A DNA stretch of 64,000 bases, from the NCBI GenBank assembly GCA_938033695.1, contig CALHKE010000011.1:1-64000 (forward strand), read 5' to 3'. The notes below the pieces were generated by a model that was not told where the DNA came from, made no database searches, and saw only the letters and a program-made list of their open reading frames with translations. Below, piece after piece: positions 24,905 to 33,811 of this stretch (the stretch's first letter is position 1; each line of letters opens with the position of its first letter). This DNA comes from an uncultured Candidatus Saccharibacteria bacterium (GTDB lineage Bacteria > Patescibacteriota > Saccharimonadia > Saccharimonadales > Saccharimonadaceae). A program made the position numbers and the translations under genes.

Positions 24905-26680
24905 TTAAAGCTTCTTCTTGACTAATTCTCTGGTAAAGAATTTCACGCGATCGTTTACTTCGATTACCAACTTTTTCTCTAACTTAAAGGCGATACCACC
25001 AGTTTCACCAGCCACCAATTCATTTACATCCATTTTTTCTTTTTGTACTGAATCGACTTCCACTTCACCTATCAATTCTTTTTCGTGATACACGCGACCC
25101 ATCAAGCCTTTTTTCACTAGGCCCGTCAAAACTTCACCACCCGCGATAATCGCCGTACGTTCAGTACGGAAGACCCCCTTAATTTTCATTTCACCCATTT
25201 CGGTTTCCACGATTTCCGCATCCAAAAGATTTTCCATCGAAGTCTTCGCATCATCGAGTAATTCGTAAATAATCTTATAATTACGAATTTCTACCCCGTC
25301 ACGCGCCGCTAATTTTACAATATTAGTTGGCACATTGACGTTAAAACCGTAAACCACCGTATTGTCACCTTCTGCCATATAGATATCATTTTCCGTAATA
25401 TCACCCACGCCAGAAGAAACAATATTTAACATCACTTCACCCTTAGTATCGATCATCTTCAAAGAATCAATCACCGATGTCACTGAACCTAACACGTCAC
25501 CCTTAATAATTACATTAAAGACCTTCGCATTATCTGCATTGTTCATCATACGTAGCAAATCCGAGCTCGTCACATTCGCCGAAGCGCTTTCTTCCACCAA
25601 ATTCTGCGCGTTAAGTAGCGCCATCTTGCGTGCCGATTTTTCATCTTTTACTTCGATAAATTTATCACCGAAATTTGGCAGTTCCTTAAAACCAGTCACT
25701 GTCACTGGAGTCGAAGGCGTCGCTTTACCCTTTGGTTTACCACGAAAATCTAGCATCGTACGAATCTTGCCATAAGCACCACCCGCCACGATGAATTCTC
25801 CAGTTTTCAATTCTCCACCGGTCACCAAAAGATTCACCACTGAACCCTTACCAACTTCCATATGTGATTCGATCACCAAACCTTCGGAAGGAATCTGTAC
25901 ATCGGCTTTCAACTCCTCAATATCGGCCGTCAAAAGAATCAGATCTAGTAATTTTTCGAGGTTATCCCCACGTTTTGCCGAAATTGGCACCATCGTAATA
26001 TCACCACCCCATTCTTCTGGATTCAAACCATGCTGCGCCAAATCCGCCATCGTACGTGGAATATCTGCCCCCTCGCGGTCAATCTTGTTAATCGCTACGA
26101 TAATTTTCGCGTTCGCACTCTGGGCAAACTTAATCGCTTCCACCGTCTGAGGTTTCACACCATCATCGGCCGCCACCACAATCACTACGATATCCGTCAG
26201 CATCGCACCGTGTTGGCGAATTGCCGCGAAAGCTTCGTGCCCAGGCGTATCCAGAAAAGTAATCAAGCGTTCATTATGTTTCAATTGGTAAGCCGAAATA
26301 TGCTGCGTAATACCGCCGGCTTCCCCCTCCACGGTTTTCTTATGTAGGAGAGTATCGAGCAAAGTTGTTTTACCATGGTCAACGTGACCCATCACCGCCA
26401 CCACTGGTGGACGCACTACTGCCTTATCCGATAATTCCCTTCTTAAATCCGAAGTCTTGGTCGAGGTATTTTTACGTTCCAAGCGCACATTTTTTAATTC
26501 TAATTCTTCAATAATAATACTCGCGGTATCAAAATCTAGGCGCTGGTTAATCGTCGCCACAATTCCCTGCTTAAAAAGTTCGCCAATCAAAAATGTCACG
26601 GAAAGACCGAGCGCATTCGCCAGCTCGTCTACGGTAATTGAACCCGCAATCTGAATCACCTTGTCTTGATTTTCTGCCAT
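24905..26680 (-). CDS. infB: Translation initiation factor IF-2
   Basis: 591 residues, much shorter than E. coli IF-2 because the long N-terminal extension is missing, as often in CPR bacteria. IF-2 is the GTPase that places fMet-tRNA in the ribosomal P site. IF2_N-like start ([13 protein letters not shown]), G domain with GHVDHGKT (98-105), DTPGHEAF and NKID, then domains II-IV ending in the fMet-tRNA-binding C2 domain ([15 protein letters not shown]). It has an AAGGAG RBS and a TGGTAAAAT ~40 bases upstream, so this gene is leadered. nusA and rbfA are not adjacent. Confidence 0.97.
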   Translation of the reverse strand: MAENQDKVIQIAGSITVDELANALGLSVTFLIGELFKQGIVATINQRLDFDTASIIIEELELKNVRLERKNTSTKTSDLRRELSDKAVVRPPVVAVMGHVDHGKTTLLDTLLHKKTVEGEAGGITQHISAYQLKHNERLITFLDTPGHEAFAAIRQHGAMLTDIVVIVVAADDGVKPQTVEAIKFAQSANAKIIVAINKIDREGADIPRTMADLAQHGLNPEEWGGDITMVPISAKRGDNLEKLLDLILLTADIEELKADVQIPSEGLVIESHMEVGKGSVVNLLVTGGELKTGEFIVAGGAYGKIRTMLDFRGKPKGKATPSTPVTVTGFKELPNFGDKFIEVKDEKSARKMALLNAQNLVEESASANVTSSDLLRMMNNADNAKVFNVIIKGDVLGSVTSVIDSLKMIDTKGEVMLNIVSSGVGDITENDIYMAEGDNTVVYGFNVNVPTNIVKLAARDGVEIRNYKIIYELLDDAKTSMENLLDAEIVETEMGEMKIKGVFRTERTAIIAGGEVLTGLVKKGLMGRVYHEKELIGEVEVDSVQKEKMDVNELVAGETGGIAFKLEKKLVIEVNDRVKFFTRELVKKKL

Positions 26681-26772
26681 ACTTACTCCTTACCGCCCCC
26701 AAGAGGACACATTTATCTAAATTATTTTACCATATTTTAGAGAGAGAAAAAAGCATACGTTAAGGACCAGGA

Positions 26773-26814
26773 CCTTTGCAACAAAATATAGGTAGTCTTA
26801 TATTGTTGCAAAGG
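26773..26814. repeat. Left boundary of the RhuM cassette: palindrome with terminal inverted repeat
   Basis: The 20 bases at 26773-26792 (CCTTTGCAACAAAATATAGG) match the reverse complement of 30348-30367 at 18 of 20 positions. Locally, CCTTTGCAACAA also pairs perfectly with TTGTTGCAAAGG at 26803-26814. The following GGCGCTAAACC recurs as GGCGCTGAACC after the right copy. Confidence 0.65.
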
Positions 26815-26902
26815 CGCTAAACCTTATGTAAAAATACTGGTTATGTAGTATTATATATAAGGAATTCTATAAGTTCATTGCGGAGAAAATCAAGGTAATC
26901 TA

Positions 26903-27928
26903 ATGAATAGTGATAAAAATAGTAGGATCATATTTTATGAGGGGGAAGATAAAAGTCTTCGTATCAAAGCATTCATTAAGGGTGAAACGGTCTGGCTAAA
27001 CCAAACGCAGCTAGCTGAGTTGTTCCATACAACCAAGCAACTTATCAGTTATCATTTGAAGAATATTTTCGATGAGAAAGAGCTTGCAAAAGATGCAACT
27101 GTCAAAGAATTTTTGACAGTTCAAAATGAAGGAGAGCGAGAGGTGTCGAGAAATATCGAGTTTTATAACCTCGATGTAATTATATCTCTCGGCTACCGCA
27201 TCAACTCGAAGATTGCTACTGCTTTTCGTCAATGGGCGACTTTAAGGCTCAAGGAATATATCATTAAAGGTTTTACCTTAGACGATGAGCGTCTCAAACA
27301 AAACGGTGGCCGCTATTTCAAAGAGCTCTTACAGAGAGTTCGCGACATCAGAAGCAGTGAACGTAACCTCTGGCAGCAAGTAACCGATATTTATGCTACT
27401 TCGATTGACTACGACAAAAATTCTGAAACAACAAAGAAATTCTTTGCCACGGTTCAAAACAAAATGCACTATGCCGTTCATCAACAAACCGCCGCTGAAG
27501 TTATTTATAATCGCGTCAATAGCGAAAAACCAATGATCGGTATGACCAATTTTAAAGGCGATTATATTACAAAAGCAGATACACATATTGCAAAGAATTA
27601 TCTTAAAGAAGATGAGCTAAACATCCTAAATTTGCTTGTCAGTCGCTTTCTTGACTATGCCGAACTTCAAGCGATCTCCGAAAAAGCTATGACGATGAAC
27701 GACTGGAAGGAGCGACTAGATATGGAACTAAAATCTGTCGGTCGCGAGATTCTACTAGACAACGGCAAAATTTCTCATGAAGAGGCAATCAAAAAAGCCG
27801 ATACCGAATATGATAAGTATCGACAAAAAGAGTTTGAGAATTATGAAAGCGATTTTGATCGTGCAGTAGAGGAATTAGCAAAAGAAGCGAAGCGTATAAG
27901 AGAAAACAAAGATGAAGCTAAGATTTAA
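26903..27928 (+). CDS. RhuM family protein
   Basis: 341 residues, the usual size. The N-terminal half has the family's VWLNQTQLAELFHTTKQLISYHLKNIFDEKEL, a helix-turn-helix-like DNA-binding stretch, then EFYNLDVIISLGYRINSKIATAFRQWA, both diagnostic of the RhuM/DUF4357-adjacent virulence family first named in Salmonella. The C-terminal half is helical (LLVSRFLDYAELQA). Molecular function is not established; members are common on mobile DNA and near defence genes. It opens a four-gene plus-strand cassette in an otherwise minus-strand region. Confidence 0.88.
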   Translation: MNSDKNSRIIFYEGEDKSLRIKAFIKGETVWLNQTQLAELFHTTKQLISYHLKNIFDEKELAKDATVKEFLTVQNEGEREVSRNIEFYNLDVIISLGYRINSKIATAFRQWATLRLKEYIIKGFTLDDERLKQNGGRYFKELLQRVRDIRSSERNLWQQVTDIYATSIDYDKNSETTKKFFATVQNKMHYAVHQQTAAEVIYNRVNSEKPMIGMTNFKGDYITKADTHIAKNYLKEDELNILNLLVSRFLDYAELQAISEKAMTMNDWKERLDMELKSVGREILLDNGKISHEEAIKKADTEYDKYRQKEFENYESDFDRAVEELAKEAKRIRENKDEAKI

Positions 27929-27976
27929 ACATCAAGAAGCCGGTCGATATATGATGACCGAAAAGAAAGGACTAAA

Positions 27977-28555
27977 ATGAGCAAAATAGAAGTTTCACCT
28001 GTAAATAACGAAAAAAGATCAGAGTCTTCTGGCGGAAATTATAATATTTGGCGAAAAGCAATGAATGAAGTTTTGCCATTCGATAGTCCAGATCGACCTG
28101 CCAATGTTAAAGAGTATGGTAGCTCTTTAAATCACCAAGATTTACGCATTGATCTTCATAGTGACGCTGGGGTTAAACCCCCAACCATAAATCGACCATA
28201 TATTAGAAAAGAAACTGTAAATACTGTTGCCGAGCGTGATAGTGACGATAGTATAAGGATGGAAGAAATGCCAGCAGGTAAATCTAAGGAACAGATTGAG
28301 CGCGAAAAAGCTGGTCGAATAAAAATTGATAACGAAATGCAAGCCAGAATGGAAGCTTATTGGGCCGAAAAGCGAGCGAGCGAACAGAAGCAGCGCGAAG
28401 AACAAGAGCGAGTTCAGGATGAACGAGCGGAAGCTGAAGCTGAACGTCAAAGGATTTTGTTAGAGCAACGAGAGAGAGTTAAAAACTCTTATCGTCAAAA
28501 TATCGAAAATATCTCCGAAGAAGAGCAAGAAGATGAGATGGAAATGGGAATGTAA
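27977..28555 (+). CDS. Charged, largely disordered/helical protein
   Basis: 192 residues. Residues 1-95 look unstructured; residues ~100-190 are a long Glu/Arg/Gln-rich helix (KEQIEREKAGRIKIDNE, then EQERVQDERAEAEAERQR) ending in an acidic tail. No known domain, signal or membrane segment. AGAAAGG lies just upstream of the ATG. It is followed after 2 bases by the NUDIX fusion gene, so it belongs to the same operon. Possibly a partner or linker protein; nothing firmer can be said. Confidence 0.65.
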   Translation: MSKIEVSPVNNEKRSESSGGNYNIWRKAMNEVLPFDSPDRPANVKEYGSSLNHQDLRIDLHSDAGVKPPTINRPYIRKETVNTVAERDSDDSIRMEEMPAGKSKEQIEREKAGRIKIDNEMQARMEAYWAEKRASEQKQREEQERVQDERAEAEAERQRILLEQRERVKNSYRQNIENISEEEQEDEMEMGM

Positions 28556-28557
28556 AT

Positions 28558-29466
28558 ATGAAAATATTTAAATTATCACCAAATGAAATTAAAACTCTGA
28601 CCGACCTTAAGGGTGGTTGTCTTGCGTCAGATAAAATTACCGTTGATGGGCAAAAGGTAGGCTATGCTTACCGCGAAAAACCCGATTCTAATTTTTTGAA
28701 TGACAGCGGATGGAGATTTCTCGCCGGAGATGAAAACGAAGAATATCTAAACAATCCTGATAATTTTAATACCTTTGAGATAAATACTATCTGTAATTAC
28801 GATCAGGATATTTTGAGTATTTTAGATGGAAAAATTGGTGAAGTTTATATTAGGGATGGTGATACATTTAAAATAGATTTTCAACCTCAATTCCCTGATG
28901 ACGCAACTGATGAAGAAAAATCTATAGACTGGAAATTAATTGCGAAAATTACCGATAAAGATTTAGGTTTTGATTTTCCAGATAAGCCAACTGATAAATG
29001 TCGATTTAGCACTCGATTGATATTAAAACGAGATGATGGCAAGATCTGTTTCGTTAAATCTAAAAAATATGGCTACCATCAAATTCCTGGTGGCGGAATC
29101 GATAATAACGAAAATATAGAACAAGGCTTACGGCGAGAAGCTAAAGAAGAAACTGGTTTTGAAATTAAAAATCTAAAGCCACTCGGAGTTACAGTTGAAT
29201 ATCGTGGCGGTAGTAAATACGAATGGTTCAGAGCGTTTTCGTTCTGCTACGCGGCGGAGTCAGAAAAAGAAGTCGGAACCTCGTATATGCAAGATGAAAT
29301 CGACGAGGGTTTTGAACCAATTTGGCTTGACCTTGATGAAGCGATAAAAATCTTCGAAAAAGCTGGGATGGAATTACGGGATGCCTCTGATCGGAATTAT
29401 AGTGGTAGTTTTTCAAGTCAAAGAGATTTGTCTATTCTAAAATATTATGCAAGGTACAAAAAATGA
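28558..29466 (+). CDS. DUF2185/Imm33-like domain fused to a NUDIX hydrolase
   Basis: 302 residues with two parts. Residues ~18-105 (GGCLASDKITVDGQKVGYAYRE, DSGWRFLAGDENEEYL) match the DUF2185 pattern, known in toxin-immunity contexts as Imm33. Residues ~140-302 are a NUDIX domain with the complete box G-x5-E-x7-REAKEETGF (179-201), which binds the metal for cleaving nucleoside-diphosphate-X bonds. The GGG before the box and the WFRAFSF stretch after it fit typical NUDIX structure. The substrate is unknown. The stop overlaps the next start (ATGA). The fusion is the notable feature. Confidence 0.82.
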   Translation: MKIFKLSPNEIKTLTDLKGGCLASDKITVDGQKVGYAYREKPDSNFLNDSGWRFLAGDENEEYLNNPDNFNTFEINTICNYDQDILSILDGKIGEVYIRDGDTFKIDFQPQFPDDATDEEKSIDWKLIAKITDKDLGFDFPDKPTDKCRFSTRLILKRDDGKICFVKSKKYGYHQIPGGGIDNNENIEQGLRREAKEETGFEIKNLKPLGVTVEYRGGSKYEWFRAFSFCYAAESEKEVGTSYMQDEIDEGFEPIWLDLDEAIKIFEKAGMELRDASDRNYSGSFSSQRDLSILKYYARYKK

Positions 29467-30293
29467 CAAATCCTGAATTTGGAAAGAAAAATGAATTCGT
29501 AAGGCAAAAAAGCACCAAATGGAATAACATCAGCGACGATATAATTTTTCAGCAATCTGAACTAAAAGTAACGGCAGATAGCGCTAGTGAAAGAAGTATA
29601 GAACAGGCGAGATCCCAAGTGATAGAGGCGTTCAGTAAGGCGCAACCAGAAAAAAGAGATAATCAGTCTGAAAAAGAGAGGGGTTTTGCTCAGAAAGTCG
29701 GCGAAATAGATCATTATCTCATGCAGACAAGCATAAGCCAAGAGGTGATGGCTAGTTATATGGTAGACTTAGCCGGGGTTTTGATTGATGTAAAGCCTGC
29801 CGCATTGATTTGTGTTTTACCGGATGACATGAATTTGGATTCTGGAGATCTTGCAAAAATGATTACGGAAGTGGGTCTGCAGATGGCTTCTGACCAAAAA
29901 GGTGGCAACTTCTTTATATCCAAAACGGCTGAAACTGCCGAACAGTTAAAACAAGGTTTTTACGATTTATGGGAAAACAATAAGACTAAAAATACCGAAG
30001 AAAGAATAGAAATAGATCATAGATTAGGAAAACTACTGGGGTATCCCGAAACAGCGATTAATCAAGACTTTAGAGAGCCAACAAAACTTTTAGACAAAAT
30101 AAAAGGACTTTTTAAGAAACGCCATGATGAAAGTTTCAATAGTAGATGCTATGTTCATAGTCCAGGTCATGAAAATGAAGAATTTGAGCAATATGAAAAG
30201 CCGATTCACGAGTTTATGGATAAATATTGCCCTGAATCCACCAAGGTGTTGAAGGATATGAAAAACTCAAAAGGCAGAAGTTATAGATGGTAG
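29463..30293 (+). CDS. Hypothetical protein, last gene of the RhuM cassette
   Basis: 276 residues, soluble, no signal peptide. Overlaps the NUDIX gene by 4 bases. Centre: VDLAGVLIDVKPAALICVLPDD and LAKMITEVGLQMASDQKGGNFF; then IDHRLGKLLGYPETAI, a pattern seen in several uncharacterised bacterial proteins; C-terminal part with conserved-looking Cys and His (SRCYVHSPGHENEEFEQYEKP). I do not recognise the family. Its coupling to the DUF2185-NUDIX gene suggests a joint role. Confidence 0.65.
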   Translation: MTNPEFGKKNEFVRQKSTKWNNISDDIIFQQSELKVTADSASERSIEQARSQVIEAFSKAQPEKRDNQSEKERGFAQKVGEIDHYLMQTSISQEVMASYMVDLAGVLIDVKPAALICVLPDDMNLDSGDLAKMITEVGLQMASDQKGGNFFISKTAETAEQLKQGFYDLWENNKTKNTEERIEIDHRLGKLLGYPETAINQDFREPTKLLDKIKGLFKKRHDESFNSRCYVHSPGHENEEFEQYEKPIHEFMDKYCPESTKVLKDMKNSKGRSYRW

Positions 30294-30347
30294 CAAAAAA
30301 CAACATGTAAGATTTAGTATCTTTGCGATACTGTGTTTCTCTAACCA

Positions 30348-30367
30348 CCTATATTTTGCTACAAAGG
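30348..30367. repeat. Right boundary of the RhuM cassette: inverted repeat
   Basis: CCTATATTTTGCTACAAAGG is the reverse complement of 26773-26792 with 2 mismatches. It is followed by CGCTGAACC, which resembles the bases after the left palindrome. Confidence 0.65.
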
Positions 30368-30532
30368 CGCTGAACCCTCTAAGGCATAAATGATTTATTT
30401 TAACCTTAAAACTCCAGCTAAAAAATTCAAGAAAAAACTCAAACCGAAAATTTCAGTTTGAGCAATTTACTTTGGTAACTTCCGCCTCGCAAACATCCAT
30501 TACCGAAAAGAGAAACCAAAAACAAACAATAT

Positions 30533-30952
30533 TTATCTTGTAAATCCTGCGGCGGTCGCGGTTTCCATATTCGACGCCACTGTGGAATTTTTGCTATTCG
30601 CAATCGACTGAAGCCTTGCCTGCTCCACTCGTAAATCGTCTCGTTCTGCCTCGAGATCGGATAGCTGAGTATTCACTTCGTTAATTTTATAATCAAAAGC
30701 GGTAGTTTGCGACTGCTCTGAGACATAAAAAAGTCCCAAAATAGCTACCATGATCGTAATCATCAAAGCCGATGAAAAACGACCAAACACATTACTCTTA
30801 TATTTCACACTATTTTGGTTTCTTGAATAGCCAGAAGAAACCGCACTAGCGTAAAAATTCGTTCGGGGCAAACTCGCGGCTGTACGCGTGCTTGTCATTC
30901 TGGTACGGACTGAATAACTGTTTTGCTTTGGTCCATTAACTGTGATTCGCAT
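30533..30952 (-). CDS. ftsL: FtsL/DivIC-like cell-division protein
   Basis: 139 residues from the ATG at 30952, which has GAGGAAAA just upstream; an earlier in-frame start at 30991 lacks an RBS. Short cytoplasmic arm, one membrane helix (~70-90, ALMITIMVAILGLFYVSE), then a coiled coil (INEVNTQLSDLEAERDDLRVEQARLQSI). This is the topology of FtsL/FtsB/DivIC, bitopic proteins that bridge early and late divisome parts. Position after rsmH in a dcw cluster supports FtsL. Sequence similarity in this family is too weak to name the exact member. Confidence 0.72.
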   Translation of the reverse strand: MRITVNGPKQNSYSVRTRMTSTRTAASLPRTNFYASAVSSGYSRNQNSVKYKSNVFGRFSSALMITIMVAILGLFYVSEQSQTTAFDYKINEVNTQLSDLEAERDDLRVEQARLQSIANSKNSTVASNMETATAAGFTR

Positions 30953-31080
30953 TTTTCCTCGCAAAAAATACTCGCTAAAATCTTGTCGCAAAAAAGATTT
31001 TAATTAGTATTTCTAATTATTTTTATTTTTATTTTTCTAATTGCTGTGAGTCTATCTTTTTACACAAAAAATATTCATAG

Positions 31081-31130
31081 ACCGAAGTCCCATATTAACC
31101 GCACTACCGCATCGCTAATATGGTCTTCGG
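31081..31130 (-). other. Hairpin between rsmH and ftsL
   Basis: CCGAAG (31082-31087) with CTTCGG (31125-31130) and CCATATTA (31090-31097) with TAATATGG (31116-31123). On the minus strand a T run follows shortly after, so it may be the terminator of the rsmH transcript. Confidence 0.55.
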
Positions 31131-31220
31131 GAAGGTCATATTTTTTATATAAAACACACTCTACGATTTACTCACAACCGCATCGGGGCCTTCACCTTTA
31201 GGGAGAATTTCCCGTCATGT

Positions 31221-31236
31221 GGGAGCAAAAAGCTCC
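31221..31236 (-). terminator. Hairpin after the 21-aa frame
   Basis: GGGAGC, loop TTTTT, GCTCCC on the minus strand. No long T run follows, so termination is uncertain. Confidence 0.4.
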
Positions 31237-31250
31237 CAAAGTTTATCTAA

Positions 31251-31316
31251 TTAACGAAAGTTAACTTTGATTTTTTGTGCACGTGAGCTGTTTTTTACAA
31301 TGATTTGCTTTGGCAT
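31251..31316 (-). CDS. 21-residue basic peptide with a perfect RBS
   Basis: ATG at 31316 preceded 7 bases upstream by AAGGAGG, the strongest ribosome site in the cluster. The product MPKQIIVKNSSRAQKIKVNF plus a final Arg is basic. It lies just after rsmH and before a hairpin, so it could be a small protein or a leader peptide controlling ftsL. No family recognised. Confidence 0.4.
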   Translation of the reverse strand: MPKQIIVKNSSRAQKIKVNFR

Positions 31317-31382
31317 ATTGCCTCCTTTTTTTGTTTTTATTTTTATCAATGGAGCTGAAAAGATGCTCAATTTTGTCTAGCG

Positions 31383-32261
31383 CTAATTTCTTTTTGCTAC
31401 TCTTAATTTTGCACTTCTCGCTCGCGGATTGATAACGAGTTCAGATTCCCCCGCAATTACTGGATTTTTCGTCAAAATCGTTAATTTTGATTCGTATCCT
31501 AGCGCACTTTCCTGCTTAAAATATTGCTTCACCAGCCGATCTTCCAAGCTATGAAAAGTAATAATCGCCACCCTACCATTTGGTTTCAAAAGTTTAGGTA
31601 ATAATGGTAAAGTTTTTTCGATAATCGAAAGCTCATCGTTAACAAAAATTCTTACAGCTTGAAAAACCTGTGTGGCCGGATGTTTTTTATGCCACCCATT
31701 TCCAGCGATTCGATCTGCCAATTCCTTAGTTGAAGAAAAAGGACGACTCGTAACAATTTCCCTCGCGTGTTTTTTCGCTAGACCAATAGATTCTTCGCCG
31801 TATTCTTGGAAAATTTCTACCAGTTTTTTCTCTGGAAAATGATTAATCACCGTTTCAGCTGATAATTCCTGCGTCCTATCCATGCGCATATCTAAAGGTC
31901 CATCATTTTTGAATGAAAAACCTCGATCCGAATTATCTAATTGCGGAGATGAAACTCCAAAATCTGCCAATATCATATCAAAAGTTTTTCCACACTCGAT
32001 TAAGTGTTGCGCCGCACTATAAAAATCCATTTGTAAAATATCTAACTTTGATTCATCCAATGGATACTTCTCTCGAAGATATTTCACAGCATTCTCATCT
32101 CGGTCTACCAAGATGGAATCTTTATAATTCTGCGTAACCGCCAAAACCTTTCCCGCATGACCCGCATACCCCGCTGTCAAATCCAAATAAGATTCGCCCA
32201 GTTTCGGGTTTAGAGCCTCGAGAACTTCTGATAGCATTACAGGTTTGTGAAGTTCATTCAT
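31383..32261 (-). CDS. rsmH: 16S rRNA (cytosine1402-N4)-methyltransferase RsmH
   Basis: 292 residues from the ATG at 32261. The open frame extends 25 codons further, but a TATAAT at 32273-32268 lies in that extension and ends 6 bases before this ATG, and RsmH proteins begin near HKPVMLSEVLEAL. RsmH (MraW) methylates C1402 in the ribosomal decoding centre. Signatures: DLTAGYAGHAGKVL (SAM site), ILADFGVSSPQLDNSDRGFSF, DMRMDRTQ and IITFHSLEDRLVKQYFK. Usually the second dcw gene after mraZ; mraZ is absent here. Confidence 0.96.
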   Translation of the reverse strand: MNELHKPVMLSEVLEALNPKLGESYLDLTAGYAGHAGKVLAVTQNYKDSILVDRDENAVKYLREKYPLDESKLDILQMDFYSAAQHLIECGKTFDMILADFGVSSPQLDNSDRGFSFKNDGPLDMRMDRTQELSAETVINHFPEKKLVEIFQEYGEESIGLAKKHAREIVTSRPFSSTKELADRIAGNGWHKKHPATQVFQAVRIFVNDELSIIEKTLPLLPKLLKPNGRVAIITFHSLEDRLVKQYFKQESALGYESKLTILTKNPVIAGESELVINPRARSAKLRVAKRN

Positions 32262-32267
32262 AACTAC

Positions 32268-32273
32268 ATTATA
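32268..32273 (-). promoter_or_regulatory. rsmH -10 box
   Basis: TATAAT on the minus strand, 6 bases before the rsmH ATG. Confidence 0.6.
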
Positions 32274-32612
32274 ACTTATCCGAGGTTTCTCTGATAGGTT
32301 TTTGTAGTTATTTGCTTCTTGTTTGAGATCGCTCAACTAGAAATTTTAGCGTGTTTGTGTTTGTATAGTTTTTGTTATTTAAACGAAACGTTTTACCTAG
32401 CAATAAAGTATCACAGTTTTACCACTTGCGCGGCTCATAACTATGATTGTTGAGAGACTTATTGTGTAGGTTGCATATTGAGTTAATTGGGAGGTGTTTT
32501 AAGAAGTACGAATGGCTTTGATTACGCGTGACCTAAACGCGCGCCAAGACTCCTAGTTGACCGACCTCAAACATTTTTTAATGTACTTTTATTTTTGTGG
32601 TTTTTGTTTTAT
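32274..32612. other. Non-coding stretch upstream of rsmH
   Basis: No gene or RNA that I can support. A CGCG/CGCG hairpin with a 9-base loop lies near 32530-32550. Confidence 0.4.
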
Positions 32613-32816
32613 TTATCCACTGACCTAATTCTAAATTATATTTATGCTTATTGCAAGTACTTTTTCACATAATTTTTTACATTTTTTCGCAGACTTTTCC
32701 ACAATTAAACCACCTTATCTATTTTTTGCACAAACCCCACCGTATATATAGAGCACACCTAACCCCTGTTAAATATTGTGCAAATTATTTGTCGGGTTTT
32801 CCACACCTGTGCAAAA
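32613..32816. other. Cluster of DnaA-box-like sites, possible replication origin
   Basis: Seven sites close to TTATNCACA lie within 204 bases: TTATCCACT (32613), TTTTTCACA (32661), TTTTCCACA (32696), TTTTGCACA (32724), the reverse complement of ATTTGCACA (32778), TTTTCCACA (32797) and the reverse complement of TTTTGCACA (32808). The region is AT-rich and non-coding. parB and parA lie 8-10 kb away, as is common near origins. dnaA and dnaN are not in the window. Confidence 0.45.
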
Positions 32817-32903
32817 CTTTTTAGTGTTTCCCTGTTATTTACCTATTTTTCTTAGCCTCATTCTAGCTTTTCTACATTTTGTCTTTTTTAATTTTTATTA
32901 CAT

Positions 32904-33045
32904 AAAAACCGAACGCTAGTATTTGCGAACATTATCTTTTTATTTCAAAATATATTACTTGATTAAATACCTGGCAAAAATCTTCAATATCAAAAACCGA
33001 ACAAACTTCCCCAGCTCGTTTTTCCATCCTCCGAAAAAACCGAAC
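32904..33045. repeat. Three copies of an 11-mer, AAAAACCGAAC
   Basis: Exact copies at 32904-32914, 32992-33002 and 33035-33045, all on the plus strand, in AT/C-rich non-coding DNA next to the DnaA-box-like cluster. They could be iteron-type binding sites. Confidence 0.5.
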
Positions 33046-33219
33046 ATCCGCCCATTCCATTTCCGTAAACCAAACGTCTATTTATGTCATTTCCGTCTCT
33101 TTCATAAAAAACACATCACCCACAAAAAACAGTGCACAAAAAAGCCTGAATAGCCCACAAAAAGAGGCCTCTTCGTGAAGTTTCTTAGTTAATTTTTGTA
33201 TTCAATCTCACTTTGCAGT

Positions 33220-33759
33220 CTACTTGTAGTACGCGCGACTCTCGATCCTCACATCCACATAGATTGGCGCGAGATTATTCGCTATCAAGTAGCGTTGCAT
33301 CCGCTCGATATCTTCTGCCGATTCCGCCGGCGAACGATCGATTAGACACTTGTAGTACTCCGTGCGCCCCTCTAGGTAAACATCTAACTGCCTTGTTTTA
33401 TCCATTGGTAACACCACCTTAGTCATTTTTATCCCCAAATCCTTCAAATCCTTCTCAAGTAATGCCACGTATTGCTTTATCTTGTCCGTAATCAGGTTTT
33501 TATTCCCCGATTCATCGACAATTTCCACGCTCGAAGTTAAATTCACCACTGTCGGTTTCACTTCTGTTTTCTTCGTATCATCACGTTTAATCAAACTCAC
33601 CGCTCCTAGCGTCAACCCCGCCGTCCCGAGCGCCAAAGCCGTACTTAATCCCACGAAACGCATCACTTTCTTGCGTTTTCGCTGTTTTTCTTCCTTAAGC
33701 CTCGTCGACTCCAGAATCACTTCTTCTCGCTTCGAGGCAATCGTCTTATTGATTCTCAC
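33220..33759 (-). CDS. ftsQ: FtsQ-like cell-division membrane protein
   Basis: 179 residues. A basic cytoplasmic arm (EEKQRKRKKVMRF), one membrane helix (~36-55, GLSTALALGTAGLTLGAVSL) and an extracytoplasmic domain (~65-179) with DKIKQYVALLEKDLKDLGI and a C-terminal IYVDVRIESRAYYK that matches the end of FtsQ/DivIB beta domains. A clear POTRA domain is not visible, so it is shorter than usual. Placed directly after murG, the normal position of ftsQ. Assignment rests on topology, C-terminal motif and context. Confidence 0.65.
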   Translation of the reverse strand: MRINKTIASKREEVILESTRLKEEKQRKRKKVMRFVGLSTALALGTAGLTLGAVSLIKRDDTKKTEVKPTVVNLTSSVEIVDESGNKNLITDKIKQYVALLEKDLKDLGIKMTKVVLPMDKTRQLDVYLEGRTEYYKCLIDRSPAESAEDIERMQRYLIANNLAPIYVDVRIESRAYYK

Positions 33760-33811
33760 TTTTATCGCCTTTTTATTTTTTAAGCCTTACTTTAAACTCT
33801 ATTCTTCAATC

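Noticed and set aside
26773..30367. Prophage or integrative element
   Set aside because: No integrase, transposase or structural phage genes and no attachment tRNA at the borders.
31270..31290. parS site
   Set aside because: GTGCACGTGAGC resembles the core but lacks the palindromic TGTTTCACGTGAAACA pattern, and it lies in the 21-aa frame.
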